From Macrococcoides epidermidis (lineage in GTDB: Bacteria; Bacillota; Bacilli; Staphylococcales; Staphylococcaceae): a DNA stretch of 64,000 nucleotides. The notes under the pieces were generated by a model. That model did no database searches. It had not been told where the DNA came from and saw nothing but the letters and a program-made list of their open reading frames with translations. The stretch lies in the NCBI RefSeq assembly GCF_042659445.1, contig NZ_JBHSSR010000006.1; one strand, 5' to 3'. The translations under genes were made by a program, and so were the position numbers. Below are positions 1 through 9,317 of this stretch, in pieces. Within the stretch, counting starts at the first letter, position 1. Each line of letters opens with the position of its first letter.

Positions 1-84
1 AAAACAAGCAGCCTAATTGAGATGCTTTTTTGTTATGTCTCAAATTAAGGGTTCAGCACCAATTATGTTGTTAGTCCTTTTTAT

Positions 85-948
85 TTAGAATCCTCTGCCG
101 GCGCCACCGCCACCAAAGTCTCCACCGCCAAATCCACCGCCGCCGAAGCCTCCGCCACCGAATCCTCCTGAAGAGAATCCGCCGCCGAAACCTCCACCGG
201 TTGGGAAGAAGATGACTGGTCCTGATGAACGTCTACGTCCACCACCACCGCCTCCTCGGCCACCTCCCATAAAGATAGAGATGACAAGGTATAATAAGAA
301 TAATCCAATCAATATTTCGAATACACTAATGCCATCTGAACTATTATCGACCATCGGTGTATCTCGCGTATATTTTTCACCATCGAATCCATAACTTTTA
401 CTGACTTCATCAAATATTGCATTGTAAAGTTTTCCAAGCCCCTGAGCATACAGCGCCTTACTCTCAGCACTTTCACCTTTAGGATCAGCTGCAAGCGCCT
501 TTTGTACATCAGGCATTGCATACTTATCAATCATAGCTCCGACTTTCGCATCATTTAAGACGCCTTCCAAACCATAACCAACTTGTACTTCAATACCTCT
601 ATTTCTAAATTCATTACCGTTATCTAAGTTAAACAAAATCACTATCCCGTTGTTTTTCTCTTTATCTCCGACGCCGTATTCACGCCCAACGCGAAGTGCA
701 TAATCTCCTCTTACTTCTTGCCCTATCGACGGCATCGTCATGATTAAGATTTCAGCGGTAGTACCTTTTTGTAACGTTTCACCACGCTGATTGAGAAAAT
801 CTTTTTCATTTTGTTTGAATATGCCGAGATGGTCCTGAACAAAAATAGGTTGTTCAAGCTTTGGCAATGGCTCAGCTGCATTCGCCGGTAAAGTAATCGT
901 GAAGATTAAAAAGAGCGCGATAAAAATCGCGAACTTTTTCTTTAACAT
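85..948 (-). CDS. TPM-domain (YgcG-like) membrane protein with Gly-rich tail
   Basis: This 287-aa protein has an N-terminal signal peptide (residues 1-24, ending PANA|A), a TPM domain (about 30-175) and a transmembrane segment near 207-227. A basic patch (GGRRRSSG) and a C-terminal tail made almost only of GGGF/GGF repeats follow. The layout matches the YgcG/TPM_phosphatase family, whose members are anchored with the TPM domain outside the membrane; their biochemical role is not settled. The start ATG overlaps the stop of the upstream LemA gene (TAATG), so translation is probably coupled. LemA and TPM proteins often pair, which supports a shared envelope function. The family call is firm; the function is unknown. 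Confidence 0.85.
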   Translation of the reverse strand: MLKKKFAIFIALFLIFTITLPANAAEPLPKLEQPIFVQDHLGIFKQNEKDFLNQRGETLQKGTTAEILIMTMPSIGQEVRGDYALRVGREYGVGDKEKNNGIVILFNLDNGNEFRNRGIEVQVGYGLEGVLNDAKVGAMIDKYAMPDVQKALAADPKGESAESKALYAQGLGKLYNAIFDEVSKSYGFDGEKYTRDTPMVDNSSDGISVFEILIGLFLLYLVISIFMGGGRGGGGGGRRRSSGPVIFFPTGGGFGGGFSSGGFGGGGFGGGGFGGGDFGGGGAGRGF

Positions 949-1541
949 TATTTACTTTCTCCATCAGCGTTAAAATCGATACTTGGTGCTTTATTTGCAG
1001 CTTCATCGGCTTTAAAGAATTCTTTCTTTTCAAATCCAAGCATACCAGCATATAATGCTGTAGGGAAACTTCTTACCGCTTTGTTATACGTTGTAACGAT
1101 ATCATTGTAATCATTACGCGCTACAGCGATACGGTTTTCAGTACCAGCTAATTCATCACGTAAACCTGTAAACTGCGTATCTGCTTTTAGTTCAGGATAA
1201 TTTTCCTGAATCGCAATTAAACGACTTAATGCTGAGTTTAACTCGGCATTGGCATTCGCTTTATCTTCCATTGAACCATTTTCTTTTGCACCAGCTAATT
1301 TAGCACGTGCATCAGAAACATCTTTAAATACTTTTTCTTCGTGTTTTGCATAACCTTTTACAGTTTCAACTAAGTTTGGAATTAAGTCCAGACGTCTTTG
1401 TAACTGTGTATCAACCTTTGCTTCCGCATTTTGCACATCAGCATCGAGTCCGACAAGTTTATTGTATGGACCAATTAACATACTACCAACAATTAATAAT
1501 AAAACAACTAATCCAATAATAGGTATTAATAATTTTTTCAT
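948..1541 (-). CDS. lemA: LemA family protein
   Basis: This 197-aa protein has one N-terminal transmembrane segment (about residues 5-27) followed by an alpha-helical domain with the LemA hallmarks: YNKLVGLDADVQNAEAKVD, then RRLDLIPNLVETVKGYAKHE, then NYPELKAD. A good SD (AAAGGAGAAATGAT) precedes the ATG. It is the first gene of a two-gene unit with the downstream TPM protein. LemA proteins are membrane-anchored helical bundles of unclear function. The identification is by motif and length and is strong. Confidence 0.93.
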   Translation of the reverse strand: MKKLLIPIIGLVVLLLIVGSMLIGPYNKLVGLDADVQNAEAKVDTQLQRRLDLIPNLVETVKGYAKHEEKVFKDVSDARAKLAGAKENGSMEDKANANAELNSALSRLIAIQENYPELKADTQFTGLRDELAGTENRIAVARNDYNDIVTTYNKAVRSFPTALYAGMLGFEKKEFFKADEAANKAPSIDFNADGESK

Positions 1542-1619
1542 ATCATTTCTCCTTTTAATTAAGTATTTATTTTTACCCTCTAAATTGCCTTCTAAACGCT
1601 TTCAGTAAAGAAATATTAA

Positions 1620-1645
1620 AGAGATGGAGCACATGCTCCATCTCT
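1620..1645 (-). terminator. Hairpin downstream of tyrS
   Basis: A perfect 12-bp stem (AGAGATGGAGCA / TGCTCCATCTCT) with a 2-nt loop lies just after the tyrS stop on the minus strand. The following T-rich stretch is imperfect, so it may also act as an mRNA 3'-end stabiliser. Confidence 0.6.
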
Positions 1646-1659
1646 AAATATTAAATCAT

Positions 1660-2916
1660 TTATTTATATGTAATCATAAAGTACTTTTTCTTACCACGGC
1701 GAATTATTGTAAATTCATCTTCAATTTTATCTGCTGAAGTAATTTCATGACTTGTATCTGTAACTTTTTCACCGTTCAATGAAATCGCACCGTTCGTAAT
1801 ATCTTCACGTGACTGACGTTTACTTGGCGCAATACCCGCTTCAATTAATACGTCAACCAGATTCGTATTTTCTACAGCTTTCTGCGGTACATCTTTAAAG
1901 CTCGTACGTAACTGATCTGCTGTTAAGGCTTTTAAATCACCTTTAAATAAAGCCTGAGTGATATTGATCGCTTCTTCTAAAGCTGCTTCGTCATGTACAT
2001 ATTTCGTAACTTCTTCAGCCAATTTTTTCTGAGCTAAACGTAAATGTGGTTCTGTCTCAACTGACTTTTCTAACGCATCAATTTCTTCTTTACTTAAGAA
2101 TGTAAAGTATTTTAAGAATTTAATTACATCGCTATCCGGGGTGTTAATCCAGAACTGGTAGAACTCGTACGGGCTAGTCTTCGTACGATCTAACCAGACA
2201 GCGCCACCTTCAGATTTACCGAATTTCTTGCCGTCTGACTTCACAACTAATGGTACTGTCATACCAAATGCTTCCACTTCACCGTACATACGACGCATTA
2301 ACTCTAAACCGCTCGTAATGTTCCCCCACTGGTCACTACCACCGATTTGAAGTTTAACATTGTGTGCTTTGTTTAAATGACCGAAGTCAATCGCCTGTAA
2401 TATTGTATAAGTGAACTCCGTAAATGAAATACCTGTCTCTAAACGTGATGCAATACTATCCTTGCTTAATAAGTAATTTACACCAACATGTTTCCCGTAG
2501 TCACGTAAGAATGTTAATAGATCAATTTGACCTAACCAGTCTTTATTATCAACACGCATCGCACCTGTATCGCCACCGAAATCAAATAATTGTTCCATTT
2601 GCGCAGAAATTCCATCTACGTTGCGTTGAACTTGATCTAATGTCTGTAACGTACGTTCATCTGTACGACCTGATGGATCCCCGATCATTCCTGTAGCGCC
2701 ACCGATTAATACAACAGGACGATGACCGTGTTGCTGGAATCGTTTTAATGTCATGAAGGGTAACAAGTGACCAATATGCAAGCTGTCTGCTGTTGGATCA
2801 GTTCCACAATATACACTGACACGCTCCTTATTCAATAATGCTTCAATCTCTTCAGGATGTGTTTCTTGATAGATTAAACCTCTCCATCTTAAATCTTCTA
2901 ATAATGCATTTGCCAT
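1660..2916 (-). CDS. tyrS: Tyrosyl-tRNA synthetase
   Basis: This 418-aa class I synthetase charges tRNA-Tyr. The catalytic domain has the HIGH-type motif DPTADSLHIGHLLP (about residues 41-54) and a KMSKS-type loop, KFGKSE (about 231-236). An S4-like RNA-binding domain (PSKRQSREDITNGAISLNGEKV, split here only by domain context) occupies the C-terminus. Length and motifs are those of bacterial TyrRS. The SD GAGGAGG precedes the ATG. The gene is monocistronic, controlled by a T-box leader directly upstream and closed by a hairpin. Confidence 0.97.
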   Translation of the reverse strand: MANALLEDLRWRGLIYQETHPEEIEALLNKERVSVYCGTDPTADSLHIGHLLPFMTLKRFQQHGHRPVVLIGGATGMIGDPSGRTDERTLQTLDQVQRNVDGISAQMEQLFDFGGDTGAMRVDNKDWLGQIDLLTFLRDYGKHVGVNYLLSKDSIASRLETGISFTEFTYTILQAIDFGHLNKAHNVKLQIGGSDQWGNITSGLELMRRMYGEVEAFGMTVPLVVKSDGKKFGKSEGGAVWLDRTKTSPYEFYQFWINTPDSDVIKFLKYFTFLSKEEIDALEKSVETEPHLRLAQKKLAEEVTKYVHDEAALEEAINITQALFKGDLKALTADQLRTSFKDVPQKAVENTNLVDVLIEAGIAPSKRQSREDITNGAISLNGEKVTDTSHEITSADKIEDEFTIIRRGKKKYFMITYK

Positions 2917-3223
2917 CTTTGTTCCTCCTCTAAATTTTATTGTTTAAATTGTTGATATAGATAAGACTTTAAAATCAATAAATGATTAATAATAAAATAA
3001 AAAAACACCCCTACAAAAAAATGTAAGGGTGCTCATGCACGGTACCACCATACTTATGATAAAATCATCACTTATTAATGAAAAAGGTCATTATCCTTAA
3101 GGTCGAAAGTTTAGGTGTATTCATATGTTCATTGCTTAGTTTGCACCAACCACTAAGTCTCTTCATTCAATGTGTCATACTACTTGTCCTAAAAACCTTT
3201 ATATTCAGTTCAATTTAAATTAT
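2917..3223 (-). promoter_or_regulatory. Tyr-specific T-box leader of tyrS
   Basis: On the minus strand the leader carries the T-box core TGGTGGTACCGTGC (3037-3050), complementary to the tRNA acceptor end. A terminator (CACCCTTACA / TGTAGGGGTG, 3006-3031) and a T run follow. The stem I region contains AGTGGTTGGTGCAAACT, and in the specifier loop TGAA is followed by TAC, a tyrosine codon, at 3117-3119. By family knowledge, uncharged tRNA-Tyr stabilises the antiterminator and allows tyrS transcription. Most of the 390-bp gap between tyrS and the next gene is this leader plus the divergent promoters. Confidence 0.93.
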
Positions 3224-3229
3224 GATACT

Positions 3230-3258
3230 AGTGTAAACAATAGATTCTATGACGTCAA
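3230..3258 (-). promoter_or_regulatory. tyrS promoter (sigma-A type)
   Basis: On the minus strand, -35 TTGACG (3253-3258) and -10 TACACT (3230-3235) are separated by 17 bp. The -35 lies in the near-palindrome CTTGACGTCA shared with the upstream region of the divergent penicillin-binding-protein gene. Confidence 0.7.
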
Positions 3259-3306
3259 GTCCCTGAAATTATGATATACTAAAAAAATATTCAGGAGGAA
3301 ATTTGT

Positions 3307-5709
3307 ATGCCGAAAAAACAACGTCAAATATTCAAACCTAAACAAACGAAAGATAATATAAAATCAACTTTTAAGTCTATTGAATTTACCCCTTACGTAT
3401 GGTTTCACGGTATTTACGAAACACTTACACGTACTATTCTGTTCTTGTTAGTAACGGGATTACTCATCGGTACTTTACTTTTAGGACTCGGCACAGGTTA
3501 TTTTTTAGCGCTTGTTAAAGATGAACCCGTAAAAAATAATACTGCGCTGAAAAAATCATTATATGAAATGACACAGAGTACTACCGTTTATTTCGGTACC
3601 GGTGAGTCACTTGGTACACTTAATGCTGATGTACAACGTGAAGTCATTAAGTATAATAAAATGAGTCCCCATGTCGTCGATGCATTAATTGCTACAGAAG
3701 ACGAAAATTTCTATAAACATAATGGTATCGTACCAAAAGCTTTTATCCGTGCAACTGCACAAGAGTTTTTAAATATGGGTGTCACAAGCGGGGGTAGTAC
3801 GCTAACACAACAACTCATTAAGAACCAGCTGCTGACGAATGAAACTTCATTTAAACGTAAAGCAAAAGAAATGATGCTTTCATTTAAAGTTGAGAAATCA
3901 CTCTCTAAAAAAGAAATTATTGAAGCTTATTTAAATGTTGTCAGCTTTGGTCGCAATACAAATGGTCAAAATATTGCTGGAGTTCAGGCTGCAGCACAAG
4001 GTATATTCGGTGTTGACGCAAATAAATTAAATATCGCTCAAGCAGCTTATATTGCAGGAATGCCTCAAAATCCTTATACATACACACCGTTCTTACAAAC
4101 AGGAAAGATTAAGAAAGATAAAGACTTAAAGTTCGGTTTTGAACGTCAACAATACGTGCTAATGCGTATGTATCAAGAGAAAAAAATTACGAAAGCGCAA
4201 TATGAACAGGCTAAAAAATTTAATCTAAAAAAATCATTTACGAAAGACTTCGAAGTACCTAACGAAAAGTATCCATTCTTAACTCAGGAAGTTGAATCAC
4301 GTGCAATTGATATTCTAAAATATATATTCGCTGAAAAAGATAATATTTCTCGCCAGGAATTAGATGAAACACCTGTATTAGAAGAAAAATATGTCGGTAT
4401 CGCAAATCGTGCTATTCGAAATAATGGTTACATCATCGATACGACAATCCATAAGAAAATTTTTGATACGATGGATCAGATTAAAGATAACCCAAATTAC
4501 TATTCTTATGCCAGAAATGCAAATGTTAATGGTAAAACAAAACCAATCAATATGGAAGTCGGCGTTCTATTAAAAGAAAATGACTCTGGTAAAATTTTGT
4601 CATTCATCGGTGGGCGTAATCATAATGATTCTCAAAATAACCATGCGACTAAAACGAAACGTTCTCCGGGTTCAACAATCAAACCATTATTAGCGTATGC
4701 ACCAGCAATTGAGTATGGTGTTACTGCACCGGAAGCATCATTACTTGATAAACGATTTAATTATAATGGTTACTCGCCTGAGAACTATGCAAGAATGGAA
4801 TACAACGTTGTAACAACGCGTTATGCATTAGAGAACTCACTGAACTTAAGTACATTACGTTTATACTCTGGCATTCAGGATAGAAAGCCATGGGAATTAT
4901 TGCAGAAAATGAACTTTAATATACCGAAGTCAGAACAAGAGAACTTATCATTAACGCTCGGTGCAACAGATATTACGTTAGAAAACAATGTCGATGGATT
5001 TTCTACATTAGCAAATAAAGGGAATTATCAGGAAAGCTATATGATTGAGTCAATTAAAACGCGTGACGGGAAAGTCATCTATCAGCACAAAGCGCGTCCT
5101 ATTCGCATTTACAGTCCTGAAACATCTTATATTATGACAGATATTCTGCGTGGCGTATTAGATACAGGTAGTGGTTATCAGTTAAAAGGAACATTTATGT
5201 ACAACCAGGACTGGGCAGGAAAAACAGGTACAGCGCAAGAAGGTAAAGATAGTTTATTTATCGGTTATAATCCAAAAGTAACAATGGGCATCTGGATGGG
5301 ATATGACGTCCCTACTTCATTTGATGAAGAAAATCATTACCAGTTACGATTATGGCGTGATATTATCAATCAGATTACCACTCAGGATCAGCTACAGATG
5401 GGTGTAGGCGAAAGATTTAATCAGCCTGATGGTGTTAAAACAATTGAAATGTGTCAATATACAATGTCTCAAAAAGGATCTTGCGATGATGGTGAACCTG
5501 TGAAGCAAAGCTTAGTGTGGAGTAAGACAGATACTTCACAAAAGATATTAGATGACTATAAAGTATTATCTCGTTTAGGTGAGAAACTAGATCCTGAAAC
5601 AAGAAAGAAAATCTCATCCAAACAAAGTGCAGCCGATACTTTATCAAAAGCAAATCAAAATGCAAAACCAACAAATGATAAGAAGAAAGATAATCAAACT
5701 CCGCAATAA
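3307..5709 (+). CDS. Class A penicillin-binding protein (transglycosylase/transpeptidase)
   Basis: This 800-aa bifunctional peptidoglycan synthase has a short basic cytosolic tail and a transmembrane segment (about residues 42-70). The GT51 glycosyltransferase domain follows, with catalytic EDENFYKHNG (about 112-121), GGSTLTQQLIKN and RKAKEMMLSFKVEKSLSKKE. The transpeptidase domain has all three motifs: SxxK in SPGSTIK (about 454-460), SxN in NSLN and KTG in GKTGTAQ (about 637-643). It ends in a Lys/Asn/Gln-rich tail. The SD TCAGGAGG and a -10-like TATACT (3275-3280) precede it, and two terminators follow. The homologous gene sits beside tyrS in staphylococci (established synteny, from memory). 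Confidence 0.9.
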   Translation: MPKKQRQIFKPKQTKDNIKSTFKSIEFTPYVWFHGIYETLTRTILFLLVTGLLIGTLLLGLGTGYFLALVKDEPVKNNTALKKSLYEMTQSTTVYFGTGESLGTLNADVQREVIKYNKMSPHVVDALIATEDENFYKHNGIVPKAFIRATAQEFLNMGVTSGGSTLTQQLIKNQLLTNETSFKRKAKEMMLSFKVEKSLSKKEIIEAYLNVVSFGRNTNGQNIAGVQAAAQGIFGVDANKLNIAQAAYIAGMPQNPYTYTPFLQTGKIKKDKDLKFGFERQQYVLMRMYQEKKITKAQYEQAKKFNLKKSFTKDFEVPNEKYPFLTQEVESRAIDILKYIFAEKDNISRQELDETPVLEEKYVGIANRAIRNNGYIIDTTIHKKIFDTMDQIKDNPNYYSYARNANVNGKTKPINMEVGVLLKENDSGKILSFIGGRNHNDSQNNHATKTKRSPGSTIKPLLAYAPAIEYGVTAPEASLLDKRFNYNGYSPENYARMEYNVVTTRYALENSLNLSTLRLYSGIQDRKPWELLQKMNFNIPKSEQENLSLTLGATDITLENNVDGFSTLANKGNYQESYMIESIKTRDGKVIYQHKARPIRIYSPETSYIMTDILRGVLDTGSGYQLKGTFMYNQDWAGKTGTAQEGKDSLFIGYNPKVTMGIWMGYDVPTSFDEENHYQLRLWRDIINQITTQDQLQMGVGERFNQPDGVKTIEMCQYTMSQKGSCDDGEPVKQSLVWSKTDTSQKILDDYKVLSRLGEKLDPETRKKISSKQSAADTLSKANQNAKPTNDKKKDNQTPQ

Positions 5710-5713
5710 ATCA

Positions 5714-5741
5714 AGCCTCCACGATTCATTTCGTGGAGGCT
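5714..5741 (+). terminator. Terminator of the PBP gene
   Basis: An 11-bp perfect stem (AGCCTCCACGA / TCGTGGAGGCT) with a 6-nt loop starts 4 bp after the PBP stop codon. Confidence 0.75.
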
Positions 5742-5750
5742 CTATTTAAA

Positions 5751-5787
5751 AAAACTCACTAAAAATAATTTTAGTGAGTTTTTTTAT
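5751..5787. terminator. Bidirectional terminator between PBP gene and fhs
   Basis: A 14-bp stem (AAAACTCACTAAAA / TTTTAGTGAGTTTT) has T runs on both strands. It serves the convergent PBP gene and fhs. Confidence 0.85.
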
Positions 5788-5792
5788 ATGGA

Positions 5793-7460
5793 TTAGAATA
5801 ATCCTACTGCATTGCCGTCTGCATCAACATCCATTTTTAAAGCTGCTGGTTGTTTCGGTAAACCTGGCATTGTCATGATATCACCTGTTAGTGCAACGAT
5901 AAATCCTGCACCAGTTTTAGGAATTAATTCACGAATTGTAACATTAAATCCTGATGGACGTCCTAATTTCGTAGGATCATCAGAGAATGAGTATTGCGTC
6001 TTCGCCATACATACTGGATATTCATTCCATCCATTATCAGCAATTGTTTTAAGTTGCTTTCTAGCTTTCTCTGCAAAAACTACATCATCTGCACCGTAAA
6101 TTTTTTGAACAATTGTACGGATTTTCTCTTCAACTGGCATAGATAAATCATATAAATGTTTGAAATCTTGTGGTGTTTCTAATACTTCAAGTACTAATTT
6201 AGCTAGCTCAACGCCACCTTTTCCACCATGTTCCCAAACTTCCGTTAATGCTAATTTTACATTTTGTTCTTTTGCCCAGTTTTGAACGAATTCACGTTCA
6301 GCATCAGTGTCAGTAACAAAGTTGTTTAAAGCAATAACCGGCTCAACACCAAATAATCTTAAATTCTCAATATGCTTTTCTAAGTTTTGGATACCTGATT
6401 TTAATGCTTCAACATTTTCATTTGAAAGTTCTGTTTTAGCAACGCCACCATGCATTTTTAATGCACGAATAGTAGCTACAACAACGATTGCATCTGGTTT
6501 AATATCTGCTTTTCGTGCTTTAATGTCCATAAATTTCTCAGCACCTAAGTCAGAACCGAATCCTGATTCAGTAACAACGATATCAGCTAATTTACGTGCA
6601 GTCTTCGTTGCGATAATTGAGTTACAACCGTGTGCGATATTTGCAAATGGTCCACCGTGGATTAAGGCTGGTGTGCCTTCAATTGTTTGCACTAAGTTTG
6701 GTTTTAATGCATCCTTAAGGATTAAAGTTAACGCGCCTTCTACACCTAAATCTTTAACTGTAACTGGTTTACGATCATACGTATAACCAATTGTCATCTT
6801 ACCTAAGTTTTCTTTTAAGTCAGTGATGTTATTTGATAAACAGAATACTGCCATGATTTCAGAAGCAACAGTAATATCGAAACCATCTTCACGTGGTACA
6901 CCTTTGAAAGGTCCACCAAGACCAACAACGACTTGACGTAATGTACGATCGTTCATATCAATAACACGTTTCCACTCAACACGACGTGGATCAATGTTTA
7001 ATTGGTTACCTTGATAAATATGGTTGTCGATGAATGCAGCTAACGCATTATTTGCAGTCGTGATGGCATGTAAGTCGCCATTGAAATGTAAGTTGATTTC
7101 TTCCATCGGTAATACTTGTGCACGACCACCACCTGTAGCGCCACCTTTCATACCGAATACAGGTCCTAAACTTGGTTCACGTAAAGCAACCATAACACTT
7201 TTACCTAACTCTTTAAATGCATCTGAGATACCAACAGTTACTGTTGATTTACCTTCTCCAGCTGGTGTTGGGCTCATCGCAGTAACAAGGACAATCTTAC
7301 CTTCTTTGTTTGTTGTCACTTTAGAAGTATCAATCTTTGCTTTAAAGTGGCCATAAGGCTCAACTGCATCAGCAGGGATTCCCGCTTCTTCTGCAATTTC
7401 CAAAATAGGTCGAACTGTCGCTTGGTTAGCGATTTCTAAATCTGATAAATATTTAGTCAT
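5793..7460 (-). CDS. fhs: Formate-tetrahydrofolate ligase
   Basis: This 555-aa enzyme makes 10-formyl-THF from formate, THF and ATP and so feeds one-carbon metabolism. The ATP-binding loop is TPAGEGKSTVTVG (about residues 66-78). FGMKGGATGGGRAQVLPMEEINLHFNGD and AIVVVATIRALKMHGG are family signatures. I place the start at the ATG two codons inside the longest frame, because AGGAG lies 8-9 nt before it, whereas the upstream GTG almost touches the SD. A cre-like site overlaps its promoter. In the histidine pathway formate can be a by-product elsewhere, but here HutG releases formamide. Confidence 0.97.
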   Translation of the reverse strand: MTKYLSDLEIANQATVRPILEIAEEAGIPADAVEPYGHFKAKIDTSKVTTNKEGKIVLVTAMSPTPAGEGKSTVTVGISDAFKELGKSVMVALREPSLGPVFGMKGGATGGGRAQVLPMEEINLHFNGDLHAITTANNALAAFIDNHIYQGNQLNIDPRRVEWKRVIDMNDRTLRQVVVGLGGPFKGVPREDGFDITVASEIMAVFCLSNNITDLKENLGKMTIGYTYDRKPVTVKDLGVEGALTLILKDALKPNLVQTIEGTPALIHGGPFANIAHGCNSIIATKTARKLADIVVTESGFGSDLGAEKFMDIKARKADIKPDAIVVVATIRALKMHGGVAKTELSNENVEALKSGIQNLEKHIENLRLFGVEPVIALNNFVTDTDAEREFVQNWAKEQNVKLALTEVWEHGGKGGVELAKLVLEVLETPQDFKHLYDLSMPVEEKIRTIVQKIYGADDVVFAEKARKQLKTIADNGWNEYPVCMAKTQYSFSDDPTKLGRPSGFNVTIRELIPKTGAGFIVALTGDIMTMPGLPKQPAALKMDVDADGNAVGLF

Positions 7461-7492
7461 TTTCACATTCTCCTAATCTTAAAAGTGTCTTT

Positions 7493-7521
7493 ACTATTCC
7501 ATAATAAGATAACGCTTTCAA
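7493..7521 (-). promoter_or_regulatory. fhs promoter with overlapping cre site
   Basis: On the minus strand, -35 TTGAAA (7516-7521) and -10 AATAGT (7493-7498) are 17 bp apart. A cre-like sequence, AGATAACGCTTTCA (7507-7520), matches TGWNANCGNTNWCA at all positions but the first and covers the -35. CcpA repression by blocking polymerase is the natural inference. Confidence 0.6.
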
Positions 7522-7563
7522 GATGTCGACTAATTTCATATAAATTTTAAGTAAAATTTACAT

Positions 7564-9276
7564 TTAATCTTCCATCGTTGATAAATCACCAGTTGGTAAG
7601 TCTAGTTCCCATGCTTTAAGTACACGTCGCATAATTTTACCTGAACGTGTCTTTGGTAATTTATCTTTAAATTCTATTTCTCGCGGTGCTGCATGTGCTG
7701 CAAGACCTTCTTTTACAAACACTCTGATTTCTTCTTTTAGCTCATCACTTTCTTTATAACCATCACGTAAAGCAATAAATGCTTTAATGATTTCACCGCG
7801 AACTGGATCCGGCTTACCGATGACCCCTGCTTCCTGAACGGCAGGATGCTCAACAAGCTTTGATTCAACTTCAAAAGGTCCAACACGTTCTCCTGCAGTC
7901 ATAATTACATCATCGACACGACCCTGGAACCAGAAATATCCATCTTCATCCATATAAGCACTATCACCTGAAATATACCAATCACCCGGTAAGAAGTAAG
8001 ATTGATACTTTGGTTCATTATTCCAGATGGTCTTCATCATCGATGGCCAACCAGCTTTCATCGCTAAATTCCCCATTCTGTTTGGTGGTAACTCATTACC
8101 TAAATCATCTACGATAGCTGCCTGAACACCTGGCAATGGTTTACCCATAGAACCTGATTTAATATCCATATCTGGTATATTCACAATCATATGTGCACCC
8201 GTTTCAGTCATCCACCAAGTATCGTGAATGCGAAGTTTAAATACTTTATCTCCCCATTTTACAACTTCAGGGTTTAATGGTTCACCAACTGATAATATAT
8301 GTCTTAAATGTGATAAATCATACTTTTCAACAAGTTCATCTCCTGCTCCCATTAACATACGGAAAGCTGTTGGTGCTGAATACCAGACAGTCACTTTAAA
8401 CTGTTCCAGAATACCATACCATCCTTCAGGTGAGAATCTTCCCCCAGCGATGACATTTGTTGCACGGTTTAACCATGGTGCGAATATACCGTAACTTGTT
8501 CCAGTTACCCACCCAGGATCTGCTGTACACCAATATACATCATCTTCTTTTAAGTCTAATACGTAAAGTCCTGAAATATAATGCTGAATCATTGCATTCT
8601 GTACATGTAATACACCTTTAGGTTGTCCAGTTGAGCCAGACGTGTAATGCAGAATCAATCCATCGTCACGTGTTAACCATTCTACATCAAACTCCGTTGA
8701 TACAGCTTTAAAATGATGATTAAAATCTATGTATTTATCTTCGACATTATCATCGATTACGACGATATGTTGTAAATGCGGTAATTCACTTTGTGGAATG
8801 CGTCCAAGTAAGCTATTTGTCGTGATGATGACACTTGCTTCACTATTTTCCAGACGATCTTTTACTGCTTTCTCCATAAACGCTTCAAATAAAGGACCAA
8901 CGATAGCTCCAATCTTAAGCGTGCCGAGTAATGCAAAATAAAGTTCAGGTGAACGTGGCATAAAGATAAAGACGCGATCCCCTTTTTTCACGCCTGCTTC
9001 TTTCACCAATACATTCGCAGCTTTATTAGAATTCTCCATCATTTGTTTAAATGTATAGCTTTCATTTCTGCTCGCATCTTTATAAAGTAATGCAACTTTA
9101 TCTCCATATCCATCTTCGACATGTTTATCGATACATTCATATGCCATATTTACTTTTCCTGTTTCAGACCATGAGAAATGCTTCTCAATCTCTTTCCAGT
9201 CAAAGTTCTCATACGTTTTATCATAATCCTTTAAATTATGATTACCTGCTGTTGCCTTAAAAATTTCTGTCTTCAC
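7564..9276 (-). CDS. acsA: Acetyl-CoA synthetase (AMP-forming)
   Basis: This 570-aa acyl-adenylate enzyme activates acetate to acetyl-CoA. The P-loop-like motif is YTSGSTGQPKG (about residues 211-221). GRVDDVIMTAGERVGP marks the hinge region, and the C-terminal PKTRSGKIMRR carries the catalytic lysine that acetyltransferases modify in this family. The start is GTG with a strong SD (AAGGGGG). It is divergent from acuABC, whose products probably acetylate and deacetylate it, and a perfect cre lies between its promoter and its SD. It is 570 aa long, like Bacillus AcsA and shorter than enterobacterial Acs. Confidence 0.95.
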   Translation of the reverse strand: MKTEIFKATAGNHNLKDYDKTYENFDWKEIEKHFSWSETGKVNMAYECIDKHVEDGYGDKVALLYKDASRNESYTFKQMMENSNKAANVLVKEAGVKKGDRVFIFMPRSPELYFALLGTLKIGAIVGPLFEAFMEKAVKDRLENSEASVIITTNSLLGRIPQSELPHLQHIVVIDDNVEDKYIDFNHHFKAVSTEFDVEWLTRDDGLILHYTSGSTGQPKGVLHVQNAMIQHYISGLYVLDLKEDDVYWCTADPGWVTGTSYGIFAPWLNRATNVIAGGRFSPEGWYGILEQFKVTVWYSAPTAFRMLMGAGDELVEKYDLSHLRHILSVGEPLNPEVVKWGDKVFKLRIHDTWWMTETGAHMIVNIPDMDIKSGSMGKPLPGVQAAIVDDLGNELPPNRMGNLAMKAGWPSMMKTIWNNEPKYQSYFLPGDWYISGDSAYMDEDGYFWFQGRVDDVIMTAGERVGPFEVESKLVEHPAVQEAGVIGKPDPVRGEIIKAFIALRDGYKESDELKEEIRVFVKEGLAAHAAPREIEFKDKLPKTRSGKIMRRVLKAWELDLPTGDLSTMED

Positions 9277-9289
9277 AATAAATCCCCCT

Positions 9290-9303
9290 TGTAAACGTTT
9301 TCA
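9290..9303. promoter_or_regulatory. cre site (CcpA operator) at acsA
   Basis: TGTAAACGTTTTCA matches the consensus TGWNANCGNTNWCA at every fixed position. It lies just downstream of the predicted acsA transcription start and directly upstream of the SD, which suits roadblock repression by CcpA. Confidence 0.85.
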
Positions 9304-9317
9304 ATATTTCCATTTTT

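Noticed and set aside
1..60. Terminator of a gene left of the window
   Set aside because: Only 5-7 bp stems can be drawn around the T run, and alternatives conflict, so support is too weak.
212..394. Proline-rich plus-strand ORF
   Set aside because: It is the complement of the Gly-rich tail codons of the TPM protein, without an SD.
6307..6786. 159-aa plus-strand ORF inside fhs
   Set aside because: It lies wholly antisense to the conserved fhs coding region and has no SD or recognisable domain.
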